Part shown: positions 20,701 to 29,643 of the stretch, piece by piece
Layout: each line of letters begins with the position of its first letter
How positions within the stretch are numbered: position 1 is the stretch's first letter
Source of the DNA: Desulfatitalea alkaliphila
GTDB taxonomy: Bacteria; Desulfobacterota; Desulfobacteria; Desulfobacterales; Desulfosarcinaceae
Reading direction: 5' to 3'
DNA length: 64,000 bases
Assembly: GCF_022968795.1 (NCBI RefSeq)
Contig: NZ_JALJRB010000010.1
Coordinates: 62,001 to 126,000 of the forward strand
The notes under the pieces: model-generated
Told to the model about the DNA's origin: nothing
Database searches by the model: none
The model's input: only the letters and a program-made list of their open reading frames with translations
Program-made: the position numbers and the translations under genes

Positions 20701-21261
20701 CTGGAACGCATCCTGATCGGTTTCGAAGCGGACAACCGGGAAACCGCGCAGCAGCTCCGCCAAGCCCTGACAAACCGCGATGCGCAACAACTGGTCCACC
20801 TGGCCCATGGCCTCAAGGGAAGCGGTGCCAACATCGGCGCCGAACGCCTGCGCCGGGCGGCGGAGGCCCTTGAAACCGCCTGCCGCGAATCGTTTCCGGT
20901 GGAGGGCGCCCTCTCCGAAATCGAAGCGCTGGTGGCCGATCTGGAAACGGCCTTGCAGGAGGTGCGCGATTCGATCCAATCCCTGTCGCAAACGGCCAAT
21001 GAAGAATGCGCCAGACCTTTGGCCGTCGCCTCCGACATCGATATCGCGCCGCTGCTGACGCCCCTGGCCGAGGCCATCGACCGTGCCGACCCGGAGCAGA
21101 TCGCCGAGGCCCTGGCGGCCCTGCAAAACGCACTGCCCCAAGCCCCCCACCCCCTGCACTGCCGGATCAACACTCTAGCAAACCAGTTGCGCCGCTACGA
21201 TTACGAGCAAGCATTGGAAACGATACGGCAAATGAACCGGAAGGAACGGAGCGCCCCATGA
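17791..21261 (+). CDS. Hybrid sensor histidine kinase with PhnD-type periplasmic sensor
   Basis: A 1156-aa membrane kinase. Order: signal/anchor; PhnD/phosphonate-binding-like domain (about 30-290); transmembrane helix ([15 protein letters not shown]); HisKA with [15 protein letters not shown]; HATPase with [14 protein letters not shown] and [11 protein letters not shown]1 ([14 protein letters not shown]); REC2 ([26 protein letters not shown]); and a C-terminal HPt with [13 protein letters not shown]. The PhnD-like part suggests it senses a periplasmic small molecule, perhaps a phosphonate, sulfonate or oxyanion. Start at 17791 is preferred because GGAGA sits before it. Its stop overlaps the HD-GYP regulator (ATGA), which is the obvious phosphorelay target. 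No DNA-binding output is encoded next to it. Confidence 0.92.
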   Translation: MPNWKTGLICFICWMALFMGHTGQLHAWAADAPLKIGVLAIRGTQQCLDSWTPTAEYLSDKIPGRTFTIVPLNHDEVYEQVEKGEVDFILANSAIYVTLEQWYGANRIVTMKETRGGEVFTKYGSVIFRRRDRADIRTIKDLKGKSFMAVSESSLGGWQATWRELLENGIDPYRDFHTLLFGEIHDNVIYAVRDGLVDAGAVRTNTLETLRDEGHLDLSTFYVFPPLHEAQQNAHYLYTTREYPNWPMAKVRHTPDALAEQVAVALLQMVSYSPAAASAGIAGWTVALNYQPVHDCLRTLKIGPYKDLGTVTFADVMRSYGHWIAGIGLLFVVLSVFTGVVLNLNRKVQASHARLKVQIDLHKQKDRELQKAKEEAESATRAKSEFLANMSHEIRTPMNGVIGATELALGEALPPKIEHYLRIIHGSAYSLLGIINDILDFSKIEAGKLELKERIFRLSEMLDRVMELFVNKAGEKGIEILVDIDLQTPKVIKGDPLRLQQILTNLVSNAVKFTDSGGVILLSVKEADQRPPGAATDDLFLLFSVKDTGSGIAPEHKAIIFDPFSQADTSSTRKYEGTGLGLSICKQLVTMMDGDIAVESELGRGSTFFFTVRLRRPPAQPAPNLVVPPDIQGLHALVVDDLADSRAIMRKMLTSLGFGVETLSSGQEALARLKNDLLRNNPVELIMMDWKMPGMDGITTSRQIRQQLGLTTPIIMMTAFGKEEERTAAEQAGINGFLVKPIYPSTLFDAIMDAFGKEGAKGNGRRHRFTTRASLYREPLKGIRVLVAEDNPTNQQVAQAVLEGADIKVTIVGNGEEAVRAVAEKAFDAVLMDIQMPKMNGYEATRQIRRLPQGASLPIVAMTAHAMKGDEEKCLEAGMDGYIAKPVNQDRLFATLWRLLRTRTPSGAILPDADPTMDETAPLNGPAPPDPIDERLAAPAAGPRARCLPPHLPGIDICRTLASLEIDSPTLERILIGFEADNRETAQQLRQALTNRDAQQLVHLAHGLKGSGANIGAERLRRAAEALETACRESFPVEGALSEIEALVADLETALQEVRDSIQSLSQTANEECARPLAVASDIDIAPLLTPLAEAIDRADPEQIAEALAALQNALPQAPHPLHCRINTLANQLRRYDYEQALETIRQMNRKERSAP

Positions 21262-22304
21262 GTGAAACACGGCCGTTGGTGCTGATTGTCGACGACAACA
21301 CCACCAACATCGATCTGTTGGTCAACACCCTGCAATCGGAATGCCGCCTGGGCGTCGCCAAGAACGGCGCCGCTGCATTGGCCTATGCGGCCAAACATCA
21401 CCCGGACCTTGTGCTGCTGGACATCATGATGCCGGAGATGGACGGTTTCGAAGTGTGCGCCCGGTTGAAGGCCGATCCGGCCACGGCATCCATCCCCGTC
21501 ATTTTCATCACGGCGGTCACCGAAACCGTCAACAAGACCCACGGCTTCGAACTGGGCGCAGTGGATTACATCACCAAGCCCTTTCACGCCGCGGAAGTGA
21601 AGGCCAGGGTACGCACCCATCTCGCCTTGGAGCAGATGCGATCCGAACTGGAAGCGCACAACCGTCTGCTGGAACACAAGGTGAAGGAGAAAACCGCCGA
21701 AATACGTGAGATTCTGGATGCCAGCATCCGTAGCATGGCGCTGATGGTCGAAATCCGCGATCCCTACACCGCGGGCCACCAACAGCGGGTCGCCGAATTG
21801 GCCTGCGCCATCGCCGCCAAAATGGAAATGACGCCCACGGACATCGAAGGCATTCGCATTGCCGGGCTACTGCACGATGTGGGCAAGATCCGCATTCCCG
21901 TCGCCATCCTCAGCCGGGCCGGCCAACTCATGCCGGCCGAATTCGAGATGCTCAAGATCCACCCCCGGGTCAGCTACGACATCCTCAAGGACATCCCCTT
22001 TCCCTGGCCCGTGGCCCAAATGGTACTGCAACACCACGAACGGCTGGACGGTTCGGGCTATCCCCAGGGGATCTCCGGCGATGCCATCATTGCCGAGGCC
22101 AAAGTGCTGGCCGTGGCCGACGTCATGGAGGCCAACAGCTCGTTTCGCCCTTACCGCCCCGCGCGCGGCACCGCAGCGGCCCTTGAGCGCCTGGCGGAGC
22201 AAAAAGGCACGAAACTCGACGCCGAGGCCGTATCCGCCTGCGAGGAACTGTTCGCAACAGGAGAATTCAGCTTTCAAGACGACAGTGGTAATGACACGAC
22301 CTAA
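21258..22304 (+). CDS. Response regulator with HD-GYP phosphodiesterase domain
   Basis: A 348-aa protein with a receiver domain ([21 protein letters not shown] with the phospho-Asp, ITKPFH) joined by a coiled coil to an HD-GYP domain (about 155-335). The catalytic pieces are present: [11 protein letters not shown] and [18 protein letters not shown] proteins hydrolyse cyclic di-GMP, so the kinase upstream probably lowers or raises this messenger by phosphorylating the receiver. The ATG overlaps the kinase stop, so the pair is made together; longer upstream reading in this frame is inside the kinase gene and rejected. Confidence 0.92.
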   Translation: MSETRPLVLIVDDNTTNIDLLVNTLQSECRLGVAKNGAAALAYAAKHHPDLVLLDIMMPEMDGFEVCARLKADPATASIPVIFITAVTETVNKTHGFELGAVDYITKPFHAAEVKARVRTHLALEQMRSELEAHNRLLEHKVKEKTAEIREILDASIRSMALMVEIRDPYTAGHQQRVAELACAIAAKMEMTPTDIEGIRIAGLLHDVGKIRIPVAILSRAGQLMPAEFEMLKIHPRVSYDILKDIPFPWPVAQMVLQHHERLDGSGYPQGISGDAIIAEAKVLAVADVMEANSSFRPYRPARGTAAALERLAEQKGTKLDAEAVSACEELFATGEFSFQDDSGNDTT

Positions 22305-22319
22305 AAAGAGGGGACGTCC

Positions 22320-22781
22320 TTACTCTTCGAAACGCACCCCTTCGATCCGGGTGTCCCGGGCGATTTTGAAAGTGGAGCGAAAGGATAGAACCGCCCGGCC
22401 CTCTTCGTCGTAAACCGTGGCCTCGCCTTCGAGCAGGCGGCCGTCGCGTTTGACGACCCGGGCCTCGGCGGTCACCACCCCCTGCTTGACGGGCGCCAGA
22501 TAACGGGCATCCAGCGCGATGGTGGCGAAGTGCGATTGGGGCGCGATAATGCTCTTGATGGCCATGACCACCGCGGTGTCGGCCAAACTGACCAGTGCGC
22601 CGCCGTGCATCAGCCCGGCGCCCTGGGCGAAATCGATCAAAAAGGGCATCCGCAGCACCGCCTTGCCGTCGGCGGCTTCAGCAATCTGCATGTTGAGCAA
22701 TCGCTCAAAAGGCGCGCAACTGATCCAGGCGGGCATTTCAAAGCGGTGCGGGCCGGTCGGTTGTTTCTCCCGTTCGGACAT
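22320..22781 (-). CDS. Hotdog-fold thioesterase (PaaI-like)
   Basis: A 153-aa single hotdog domain. The central AQGAGLMHGGALVSLADTAVVMAI segment is the helix and active-site region of PaaI/4HBT thioesterases, followed by the usual AEARVVKRDGRLLEGEATV strands. These enzymes cleave acyl- or aryl-CoA thioesters. Start at 22781 is chosen because AAGGAAA lies seven bases before it; the frame opens eight codons earlier. Converges on the HD-GYP gene. A second hotdog protein lies 2.5 kb away (24941-25342), on the other side of the decarboxylase. Confidence 0.85.
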   Translation of the reverse strand: MSEREKQPTGPHRFEMPAWISCAPFERLLNMQIAEAADGKAVLRMPFLIDFAQGAGLMHGGALVSLADTAVVMAIKSIIAPQSHFATIALDARYLAPVKQGVVTAEARVVKRDGRLLEGEATVYDEEGRAVLSFRSTFKIARDTRIEGVRFEE

Positions 22782-22827
22782 GAGGGTTTTCCTTTTGTAA
22801 AGCAATGTGTCACGGATGACGGGTGGG

Positions 22828-22912
22828 TGCGGATCGGGCCTTATCGGGCACGGCGTGCCGTGCCCCTGCGGGTGGATAGGGTCCTATCGGGCACGGCGTG
22901 CCGTGCCCCTAC
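22828..22912. repeat. Palindromic repeat with 43-bp period, two copies
   Basis: GGGCACGGC-GT-GCCGTGCCC occurs at 22846-22865 and 22889-22908, exactly 43 bases apart, each followed by CCTGC or CCTAC and preceded by a related G-rich segment ending in (C)TTATC or CTATC. The same family is seen at 17496-17610. Each copy can fold into a strong hairpin in RNA or DNA. Confidence 0.75.
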
Positions 22913-22990
22913 AGGTAAGTAGAAGGCACGATGCATGGTAGAACCCATCCGCTCGTTTACCTATAACCCATAAAATCGATATAATTCATT

Positions 22991-23040
22991 AACTTAAAAC
23001 TTTAAACTTTAAACTTAAAACTGCCCGCAAGGGCCCTAAA
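22991..23040 (-). repeat. GGGCCCT/AAGTTTT-type repeat
   Basis: Read on the minus strand it begins one base after the decarboxylase stop codon with TTAGGGCCCT, then GCGGGCAGT and four to five units of TTTAAAG/TTTTAAG. This matches the junction of units 2 and 3 of the element at 3818-3910 over about 50 bases. In both places the element sits directly behind a gene. Confidence 0.7.
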
Positions 23041-24771
23041 TCAGGCATCCATAGCGCCCGACCACCCCGGATCGCATTCCGCCACACCGGCGATGCGTTG
23101 GCGATAGATCTGTTCCTGTTCGTCCAGCACGGCCTCCAGGATCTCCGGCGTGGTCCGCGGATTCATAATCACCGACCGCAGCACCACGGTGTCGGGCCGT
23201 CCGGCGCGTCGCAGGGTGGTGCGGGAGACGAAACTGTTGCCCGCCTCGCGCTGCAGCCGCTGCAATTGCACGTTGATCCGGTTGAGGGCTTCCGTGCGCC
23301 GCGCCAGGGCCTCTGCCGACATCCCTTTGCCGGTATCCCGATATTCCTCGGGCACTAGGCGGTAAGTCAGGATGTTGAGCTCCGGCGCCGTGACCAGCTC
23401 GAACATGGGCCGCCGCCGAATCAGCGCGGCGAATTTGCGCGCCGTTTCGATGCCGTGGTCGATGAGCAGGGCATAGCCCCCCGCGCCCATGATGTCCAGC
23501 GCGCTGCCCAGCACCAGGGCCGTGGCGGAGCGCGACCCCACCAGGGAGCGAATCCCCAGGTCGACGGAACCGGGCCGGTTGATGTAGTTGGCGTGATAGG
23601 CCACGGCATCCATGGCGGCGGGGTCCCGGAAATAGACCATGCCATTGCTCATGGGCAGGTAGAACTGCTTGTGGCCGTCGATGGTCACCGAATCGGCCTT
23701 TTCGATACCCTGCAGCAGACCGCCGTACCGTTGCGACAGCAGCACGGGTCCGCCCCAGGCGGCATCCACGTGAAAATGCACACCGTATTCGCGGCACAGG
23801 TCCGCGATGGCGCCGAGGGGGTCCACGGTCCCGGTCTCCGTCGTGCCGGCGATGCCGATCACGGCCAGCACCGCCGTTTCCGGATCCCGGCGCAGGGCCG
23901 CCAGGGTGTCGCGCAGGGCCGGGATCGACATGCGGTTGTTTTGATCCACGGCGATGGGCACCACCGCGCTGTTGCCCAAACCCAGCACGCCGGCCGCCTT
24001 GCGGATGGAGTAGTGGCACAATTCGGAAACCAGCACCCGCACCCGACGTATGCCGCGGTCGCCCATGGCGGCGGCCAGGCCCTCCTGCTCCACCCCGGCC
24101 ATCCCCGCCGAAGGCGGGAACAGCCGATTGCGCGCCACCCACAGCGCGGTCAGGTTGGCCAATGTGCCGTCCTCCACGAAGGAGCCCAGGGTGCTTTCCG
24201 GCTTTTGCACATGCGCCTGGTAGAACGCCTCGTCCCTATTAAAAATCAGTCGATGCACCTTGGCCAGCACCTGCCGTTCGTAAACACTGACCACCTTGGA
24301 GGTTTCCAGCTTCACCGGGTTCTGATTCAAGGCGGTGACAATGGTGTTCAGGTGCACCATGAAAAAGGGGATGGCGGAGGTCATGTGCCCCACGAAATAG
24401 GGCGACGAGACATTGACGGCGTGGGGGGCGAGCTCCTCGATGATTTCGGAGATCACCTCGGTCAGCTTCTTGACCGGACTGTGGGCGATCCGTGACGACA
24501 TGAACCGCTCGGACAGGGTCTTGAGGGGGATCTCCTCGGTGATGCCCACGTTTTCGCGCAGAAAATCGTGCAGACCGAACAGAATCTGGTTCATGTACTT
24601 GGTGAGCACCATCCGGGAATGCTCGTTCTCCGGCCGATGGAAAATGCGCTCCAGGGCCTCCTGGTTTGCCACCAAGGGCTGCCGGGTTTCACCCTGTTGC
24701 ATCCCAGCCTGACCCGTCGCTGCCATCCGCTCGCGCCCCCCGTCCGATCCCTGTTTCACCACAATCGCCAT
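23041..24771 (-). CDS. PLP-dependent decarboxylase, PanP/aspartate-1-decarboxylase-like
   Basis: A 576-aa group II PLP decarboxylase. The PLP lysine is in IDGHKQFYLP and the preceding HVDAAWGG carries the Asp that pairs with the pyridine nitrogen. The VSSPYFVGHMTSAIP and SFVEDGTLANLTALWVARNR segments resemble the group annotated as alternative aspartate 1-decarboxylase (PanP) in Vibrio, more than classical glutamate decarboxylase. If so it makes beta-alanine for pantothenate. ATG at 24771 is used; the frame also opens with GTG at 24786. The gene stands alone between two thioesterase genes, so context does not test the substrate. Glutamate or tyrosine decarboxylation remains possible. Confidence 0.75.
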   Translation of the reverse strand: MAIVVKQGSDGGRERMAATGQAGMQQGETRQPLVANQEALERIFHRPENEHSRMVLTKYMNQILFGLHDFLRENVGITEEIPLKTLSERFMSSRIAHSPVKKLTEVISEIIEELAPHAVNVSSPYFVGHMTSAIPFFMVHLNTIVTALNQNPVKLETSKVVSVYERQVLAKVHRLIFNRDEAFYQAHVQKPESTLGSFVEDGTLANLTALWVARNRLFPPSAGMAGVEQEGLAAAMGDRGIRRVRVLVSELCHYSIRKAAGVLGLGNSAVVPIAVDQNNRMSIPALRDTLAALRRDPETAVLAVIGIAGTTETGTVDPLGAIADLCREYGVHFHVDAAWGGPVLLSQRYGGLLQGIEKADSVTIDGHKQFYLPMSNGMVYFRDPAAMDAVAYHANYINRPGSVDLGIRSLVGSRSATALVLGSALDIMGAGGYALLIDHGIETARKFAALIRRRPMFELVTAPELNILTYRLVPEEYRDTGKGMSAEALARRTEALNRINVQLQRLQREAGNSFVSRTTLRRAGRPDTVVLRSVIMNPRTTPEILEAVLDEQEQIYRQRIAGVAECDPGWSGAMDA

Positions 24772-24940
24772 ACCTTTCTTTAGCACCTCCTAACCGTGGC
24801 TGTTTGCCGCCACCGAACATCGTTGCATATAACAGCGGCATCCGGTGGTCAAACCCGTAATGGCGTCCGGTCCATTTTTCCGATCGGCTGCAGGCCGCTT
24901 TACCGTCGCTTCGCCACTCAATGAATATGGTAATGCAGCA

Positions 24941-25342
24941 TCACGGCAGGTCGAGTCGTGCCTTCTTTCGGTACACCATGCCCTGGAAGATGGCCACCTC
25001 GTCGTCCCTCTCGTCACTGATGCGAATGGTGTAGGCGGCGATCTTGGGAATGCGCGACACCTCCTTGGCCTCGGCCGTCAGAGTGCCGCCGGAAACCGCC
25101 TTGAAAAAGGAGATGCTCACATTGAGGGCCACCGCCATGGTGCCGTGGGAGTTGGAGGCCACGGCGAACACCAGGTCGGCCAGGGCGAAAATGGCCGCCC
25201 CGTGCACAATCCCCATGGCGTTCAAATGGTGCGGCGCAATGGTCAGGCACGCCTTGGCCCGGCCCTCGGCCGCCTCCAGCAGTTCGATCCCCACGTGATT
25301 GGCGAAGCGATCCTTGTCGAAAAAGTCTTGCATGAAAGCCAT
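24941..25342 (-). CDS. Hotdog-fold thioesterase (PaaI-like)
   Basis: A 133-aa single hotdog domain with LNAMGIVHGAAIFALADLVFAVASNSHG, the PaaI-type active-site stretch, and AEAKEVSRIPKIAAYTIRIS strands. PaaI-type enzymes hydrolyse phenylacetyl-CoA and related thioesters. GGAGG lies about seven bases before the ATG at 25342. It is upstream of the decarboxylase with a gap of about 155 bases and no clear operon link. Confidence 0.85.
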   Translation of the reverse strand: MAFMQDFFDKDRFANHVGIELLEAAEGRAKACLTIAPHHLNAMGIVHGAAIFALADLVFAVASNSHGTMAVALNVSISFFKAVSGGTLTAEAKEVSRIPKIAAYTIRISDERDDEVAIFQGMVYRKKARLDLP

Positions 25343-25815
25343 CCCGATCCTCCTCCCGTTGTCGCGGCATGCCGCCGCCGATCTGTTGTGTGAAAAACGT
25401 ATCCGTTTCCGCGCCCGAGGACAACCCGCGCACCCCGCTCCTAATGTTCGATATTGCCGTACATTGGCTTATAATATTCTATTGCCAGAACATCCACAAT
25501 TCATTAGGATACAAACATTGCTCTCCCTTTTCAAAGCGAAAGCGCAATCCGGGTACCACTACTGCCTCTCCTCTCGCCCTGATGCTCCTGCCGGCACGGC
25601 TGTTTGATCACACCAGCGATCCGCCCCCAAAGCGATAATGTGCGTCCTCAATTCCGGATACGGGCCATCGTTGGTCATGCGGCGCAATCCGCTCATCGAT
25701 ACGCGCTTTCACCTTGCAGCCCGCAAAGGAGGTGGTGCCCGAATACCAATCTTCCCGTGCGCGACGGTCCAGGTTCATTCAACGATCAAAACCCGCAACA
25801 CAAAGGAGATGAGCG
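25343..25815. other. Intergenic region with no recognised gene
   Basis: A 473-base gap between a minus-strand thioesterase and a plus-strand hydrolase. Reading frames of 70-100 codons cross it in several frames but none has a ribosome binding site or family resemblance, and base composition in the middle is more A/T-rich than the flanks. TATAAT at 25470-25475 could be a -10 element; the hexamer 17 bases upstream (TTCGAT) is a poor -35. Confidence 0.4.
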
Positions 25816-27237
25816 ATGAAAAAAGTATTTCTGCTGATGGCGGTCACCCTATTCTCATTGACCTGCCTTTCCTTCGCCGCGACCGATGTGCCCAACCCGA
25901 CGGTCATCGGTCCGATCCCCGCCAGCGTCGAGCCCGGCGACCCGCTGCGCGACTATCCCTATTTCACACCCGCGGAAGACCTGGCCGACTTCGGCTATGT
26001 GGAGGAGGAGTTCTTCATATCGGGTTTTGCCAACCGCTATGGCACCCCGACCGGTGCCACGGGCAGCATCATTTCCAGCGATCATCCCTACAAAACCCGC
26101 ATCGTCGTGCGCCGGCCCGTTTCCAGCAAACGGTTCAACGGCGTGGTGGTTCTGGAGTGGCAGAACGTCACCGCCGGATACGAGCTGGATGCCCACTGGG
26201 CCCCCTCATGGGAGCACTTCGTGCGGGAGGGCTACGCCTGGGTGGGGGTTTCCGCCCAGCGGGTGGGCGTGCATGCCGAACCCAACGGCCTCAAGGCATG
26301 GAGTCCACACCGCTACGGCGATCTCGATTTGACCGACGACGGGACCATCCTCGATGATTCCCTTTGCTATGATGTATTCGCCCAGGCCGGCCAGGCGATC
26401 CGCCATCCCCGGGGCATCAATCCCATGGGCAACCTCCGGGTGAAGCTGGTCCTCGCGGTGGGCGCCTCCCAATCGGCCGGTCGGCTCTCCATCTATTACA
26501 ATTCCATCCAACCTCTGCACAACCTGTTCGAAGGCTACTACCTGCTCGTCGGCGGCGCGGGCCTGCGCACCGATCTCGGCGTGAAGGTGTTTCAATATCT
26601 TTCCGAAACCGATTTGCGAGGCGGTCCGGCGCGCCGCATGGCCGACAGCGACCATTTCCGCAGCTGGGAAGTGGCGGGCACCGGTCACTCCACCCACGAC
26701 AGTGCGGTATACCGCGACCCTCTGGTCATCAGGGATTTCGGCGAACCCCAATGGCCCCCCGATTGCGACCTGCCGCCCTACACCCGCACCCGCGGCAGCA
26801 ACGTCATCAACATCCAGTACGACCACCTGGTGCGCTGGGTGCTGAAGGATATCCCGCCGCCCACCGCCCCCAAGCTGGAGTTCGAATCCCTCGCCCCGCC
26901 AATCTTCGCACGGGATGAACTGGGCCTCGCGAAAGGCGGCATCCGCCTGCCGGAGGTGGAAGTGCCCATCGCCCTGAACACCGGCATCAATTCAGGCGCC
27001 ACTTTCTGCGTGCTGTATGGCGCCTATCAGCCCTTCGACGACGACACCCTGCGCGACCTTTACCGCAACCACGGGCAATATGTGAGCGCCGTCGCCCACT
27101 CGGCCAAACGCAACCTCAAGGCCGGTTACATCCGGCCGGAGGCCGCGGTGGAGTACAAAGTGGAAGCCGCCTTTGCCGATGTGCCGCCGAAGAAAACCAA
27201 ACCGCACGGCAAAAACAAAGGCAAAGGCACCAAATAA
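25816..27237 (+). CDS. Secreted alpha/beta-hydrolase domain protein (Abhydrolase_10 type)
   Basis: A 473-aa protein with a clear signal peptide (MKKVFLLMAVTLFSLTCLSFAA). The mature part matches the large alpha/beta-hydrolase-domain family (PF20091 type), with an NVTAGYELDAHW segment, a GASQSAG nucleophile elbow and a GTGHST catalytic His region. Function in the family is mostly unknown; esterase activity is assumed. The C-terminus is a Lys-rich tail. AAGGAG lies seven bases before the ATG. It is followed 70 bases on by a second exported hydrolase, so the two may be one transcript. Confidence 0.8.
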   Translation: MKKVFLLMAVTLFSLTCLSFAATDVPNPTVIGPIPASVEPGDPLRDYPYFTPAEDLADFGYVEEEFFISGFANRYGTPTGATGSIISSDHPYKTRIVVRRPVSSKRFNGVVVLEWQNVTAGYELDAHWAPSWEHFVREGYAWVGVSAQRVGVHAEPNGLKAWSPHRYGDLDLTDDGTILDDSLCYDVFAQAGQAIRHPRGINPMGNLRVKLVLAVGASQSAGRLSIYYNSIQPLHNLFEGYYLLVGGAGLRTDLGVKVFQYLSETDLRGGPARRMADSDHFRSWEVAGTGHSTHDSAVYRDPLVIRDFGEPQWPPDCDLPPYTRTRGSNVINIQYDHLVRWVLKDIPPPTAPKLEFESLAPPIFARDELGLAKGGIRLPEVEVPIALNTGINSGATFCVLYGAYQPFDDDTLRDLYRNHGQYVSAVAHSAKRNLKAGYIRPEAAVEYKVEAAFADVPPKKTKPHGKNKGKGTK

Positions 27238-27307
27238 ACCGAGGGGAGTCCGGATATCACGCCGCCATCGGCGGCGCATCCACCCACAATGAAGGAGAAG
27301 ACGAATC

Positions 27308-28699
27308 ATGCATATGCTTAAAAAAGGGCGCACCGCCCTCATCGTTTCTTTGGGGCTGCTGATCGCGCTGCTCTGTTTCGCGACCACCGCACCGGCCAAG
27401 AAGCTACACCCGAAACGCACCTTGCCTTTCAACCCGGTCATCTTCGTGCACGGCAGCTCCGGCTCGGCCAGCCAGTTCGAATCCCAGGCCATGCGCTTTG
27501 CCGTCAACGGCTACCCGCAGCACTATCTGCAGGCCCACGAATATGACTCCACCTTTTCCATCAACACCATGGCCCAGGTGCATGCAGGGCTGGACGACCT
27601 GATCGCCGCCATCCTGCAGGCAACGGGCGCCGATCAGGTGGACCTGATGGGCCACTCCCTGGGCACCTATGTGTTGCAGCTCTACCTGGCCACACCGGAA
27701 CGAGCGGCACTGGTGGGCCACTACGTGAATATCGACGGCGCCATTGCCCCCGAACTCCCCGGCGGCGTGCCCACCCTGGCCCTGTGGGCCGAGCACGGCA
27801 CGCCGGGCCGTGAAATCGTGGGCGCCGAAAACGTCTGGCTGGCCGGACAAACCCATGTGCAGGCCGCCACCTCCGCCGAGGCGTTCCATGCCATGTTCAC
27901 CTTCCTGGCGGACGAGGCGCCCCGCACCACCATGATCATGCCCGATTTCAAGGGGCACATCTCAATCGCCGGCCGGGCGGTGATCTTCCCCCAGAACAAT
28001 GGCGTGGACGGCGCTGTGCTGGAAATTCACGAAATCAGCGGCTTCACCGGCCAACGCATCAAACGCCGCCCTGCGGCGGTGTACGATATCGATGCCGACG
28101 GCAACTGGGGCCCCTTCAGGGCCAAGGCCGGGCGCAACTATGAATTCGTGCTGGTGCGCGAAGGCCAGGAGCACCATTTCTACCGCCAACCGTTCATCCG
28201 CGACAACCACTTCGTGCGCCTGCTGGCCTCGCCGCTGGGCGGCGGGGTAGGCGAACAGATGGACCGCGACGACGGCCAGAGCAACCTGGTGATCCAGCGC
28301 GACAAGGAGTCCCTGGGCGACCAGGGGGTGAACAACACCATCCTGGCGGTCAACGGCGTCAACATCGTCAATGCCGCCACTTGCCCCATCGCCAACCGGA
28401 CCACCTCTTTCTTCGTTTACGACCTGTATTCGGACACGGAGAGCGATGTGGACACACCCATTCCTTATTATCATGCGCTGCCGTTCATCACCGGCGTCGA
28501 CCTCTATCTACCGGCGGCCGATCCCCCCGACGACCGCATCCGCCTGACCCTGATGGACCGGGGCGGAAACGGCACGCTGCAAATCATCAACGTGCCCAAC
28601 TGGCCCTCCACGTCCCACCGCATCTCGGTCCATTTCAGCGACTTCGCCCAATGGGACACCATTCCCACCGCCGACTGCGGCTTATCCTTGAAACCATAG
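27308..28699 (+). CDS. Secreted lipase, Archaeoglobus (AFL) type
   Basis: A 463-aa exported alpha/beta hydrolase. After a signal peptide the FVHGSSGSASQFESQAMRFA oxyanion region and the DLMGHSLGTY nucleophile elbow are seen. The sequence follows the Archaeoglobus fulgidus lipase closely in memory, including the NIDGA, THVQ and C-terminal beta-rich region (about 230-460), which in that enzyme forms a beta-barrel lipid-binding domain. It should hydrolyse acylglycerols or long-chain esters outside the cytoplasm. The start could be either of two ATGs six bases apart. A strong hairpin behind it (28750-28781) looks like its terminator. Confidence 0.82.
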   Translation: MHMLKKGRTALIVSLGLLIALLCFATTAPAKKLHPKRTLPFNPVIFVHGSSGSASQFESQAMRFAVNGYPQHYLQAHEYDSTFSINTMAQVHAGLDDLIAAILQATGADQVDLMGHSLGTYVLQLYLATPERAALVGHYVNIDGAIAPELPGGVPTLALWAEHGTPGREIVGAENVWLAGQTHVQAATSAEAFHAMFTFLADEAPRTTMIMPDFKGHISIAGRAVIFPQNNGVDGAVLEIHEISGFTGQRIKRRPAAVYDIDADGNWGPFRAKAGRNYEFVLVREGQEHHFYRQPFIRDNHFVRLLASPLGGGVGEQMDRDDGQSNLVIQRDKESLGDQGVNNTILAVNGVNIVNAATCPIANRTTSFFVYDLYSDTESDVDTPIPYYHALPFITGVDLYLPAADPPDDRIRLTLMDRGGNGTLQIINVPNWPSTSHRISVHFSDFAQWDTIPTADCGLSLKP

Positions 28700-28749
28700 C
28701 CGGACCCCGCGACGCCCACCCCGGGCCGCGTAACCCGGCCCATCCAAAA

Positions 28750-28781
28750 CCGCCCCTGACCGCCGCTGCGGTCAGGGGCGG
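28750..28781 (+). terminator. Hairpin terminator behind the lipase gene
   Basis: A perfect 14-bp stem, CCGCCCCTGACCGC (28750-28763) against its complement at 28768-28781, with a CGCT loop. Only a short, mixed T run follows, so it may act as a weak intrinsic terminator or an RNA-stabilising end. Confidence 0.55.
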
Positions 28782-28939
28782 CGCTATTTCCGACCCCGCC
28801 TTGTAAACTTTTCGGAGCCCGATTCGATCTTATTCACTAAGCGCGCGCACTCGACCGGCTTTCCGGGCCGCAGGAAAAGGCACCGGGACGGCAATTATGC
28901 AAGGCACCATCAACCCCAAAGAAGATGCGCGAGGACCCC

Positions 28940-29602
28940 ATGAGAAACAGACGCCTGCTCATATTGATGCTGACTATAATGATACCGGCCCTTTACGCCT
29001 GCGGTGGCGGCGGACATCACCACGACGACGGTCCGCCACCCTCCTATGCAGCCGATATCTTGAGCGATCAATTTTCAGATGGCGATATCGCCTACTATCC
29101 CGCCGATAATTATTACGATATCACCCAAGGCCCGGATGTCCTCTTCTTCGGCATTGATGACGATGTTTGGGATAATCCACCCGAATATCGCGCATTCCTG
29201 GATTTCCCCCTGGACGGCGCCACCGGCTACGACGCGGTTCCGTCCGGCGCGCGCATCCTGTCCGCCACGCTGGAGATCTTCATCGATACGGTGGAATTCG
29301 ACGCCACCGTGCCCACGTTGATCGAGCTGGTGAGCTACACAAGCGGCTCCCTCCAGGCGTACGACTTCTCTTCCGAACCCCTGGCGGAAATTTCTCTGTC
29401 GTTGGATTTCTTCAGGAGTGATGTGGACAACTACGTGTCCATCGATGTTACCCCCCTGATGCGCGAAGCCCAACGCCTCGGCCTTTTGGACTTACAGTTG
29501 CGCTTCGTTCTGGACTACGAGGCGATCTATGGTTTCGTGGGCATTCAGGATCCACCGACCCTCGCCATCAGGGCGCCGCTGCTGTCGGTAGTCTATGAAT
29601 AA
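28940..29602 (+). CDS. Putative lipoprotein of unknown function
   Basis: A 220-aa protein with a signal peptide ending in a lipobox-like LYACG, followed by a Gly/His/Asp-rich stretch (GGGGHHHDD) that could bind metal. The rest is predicted beta-rich, with YDAVPSGARILSATLEIFID and VDNYVSIDVTPLMREAQ segments that resemble the DNRLRE/CBM-like modules of cell-surface proteins. I do not recognise a named family. Start at 28940 is preferred because GAGG precedes it by about six bases; an in-frame ATG at 28925 lacks one. It is third in a run of exported proteins. Confidence 0.65.
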   Translation: MRNRRLLILMLTIMIPALYACGGGGHHHDDGPPPSYAADILSDQFSDGDIAYYPADNYYDITQGPDVLFFGIDDDVWDNPPEYRAFLDFPLDGATGYDAVPSGARILSATLEIFIDTVEFDATVPTLIELVSYTSGSLQAYDFSSEPLAEISLSLDFFRSDVDNYVSIDVTPLMREAQRLGLLDLQLRFVLDYEAIYGFVGIQDPPTLAIRAPLLSVVYE

Positions 29603-29643
29603 TCGCGTTGAGCCGGAACCCTGAGGGGGACGATAACAACGGG

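Noticed and set aside
28897-29109. Alternative small frame over the lipoprotein start
   Set aside because: Lipoprotein frame has a lipobox and a ribosome binding site; the alternative has no features.
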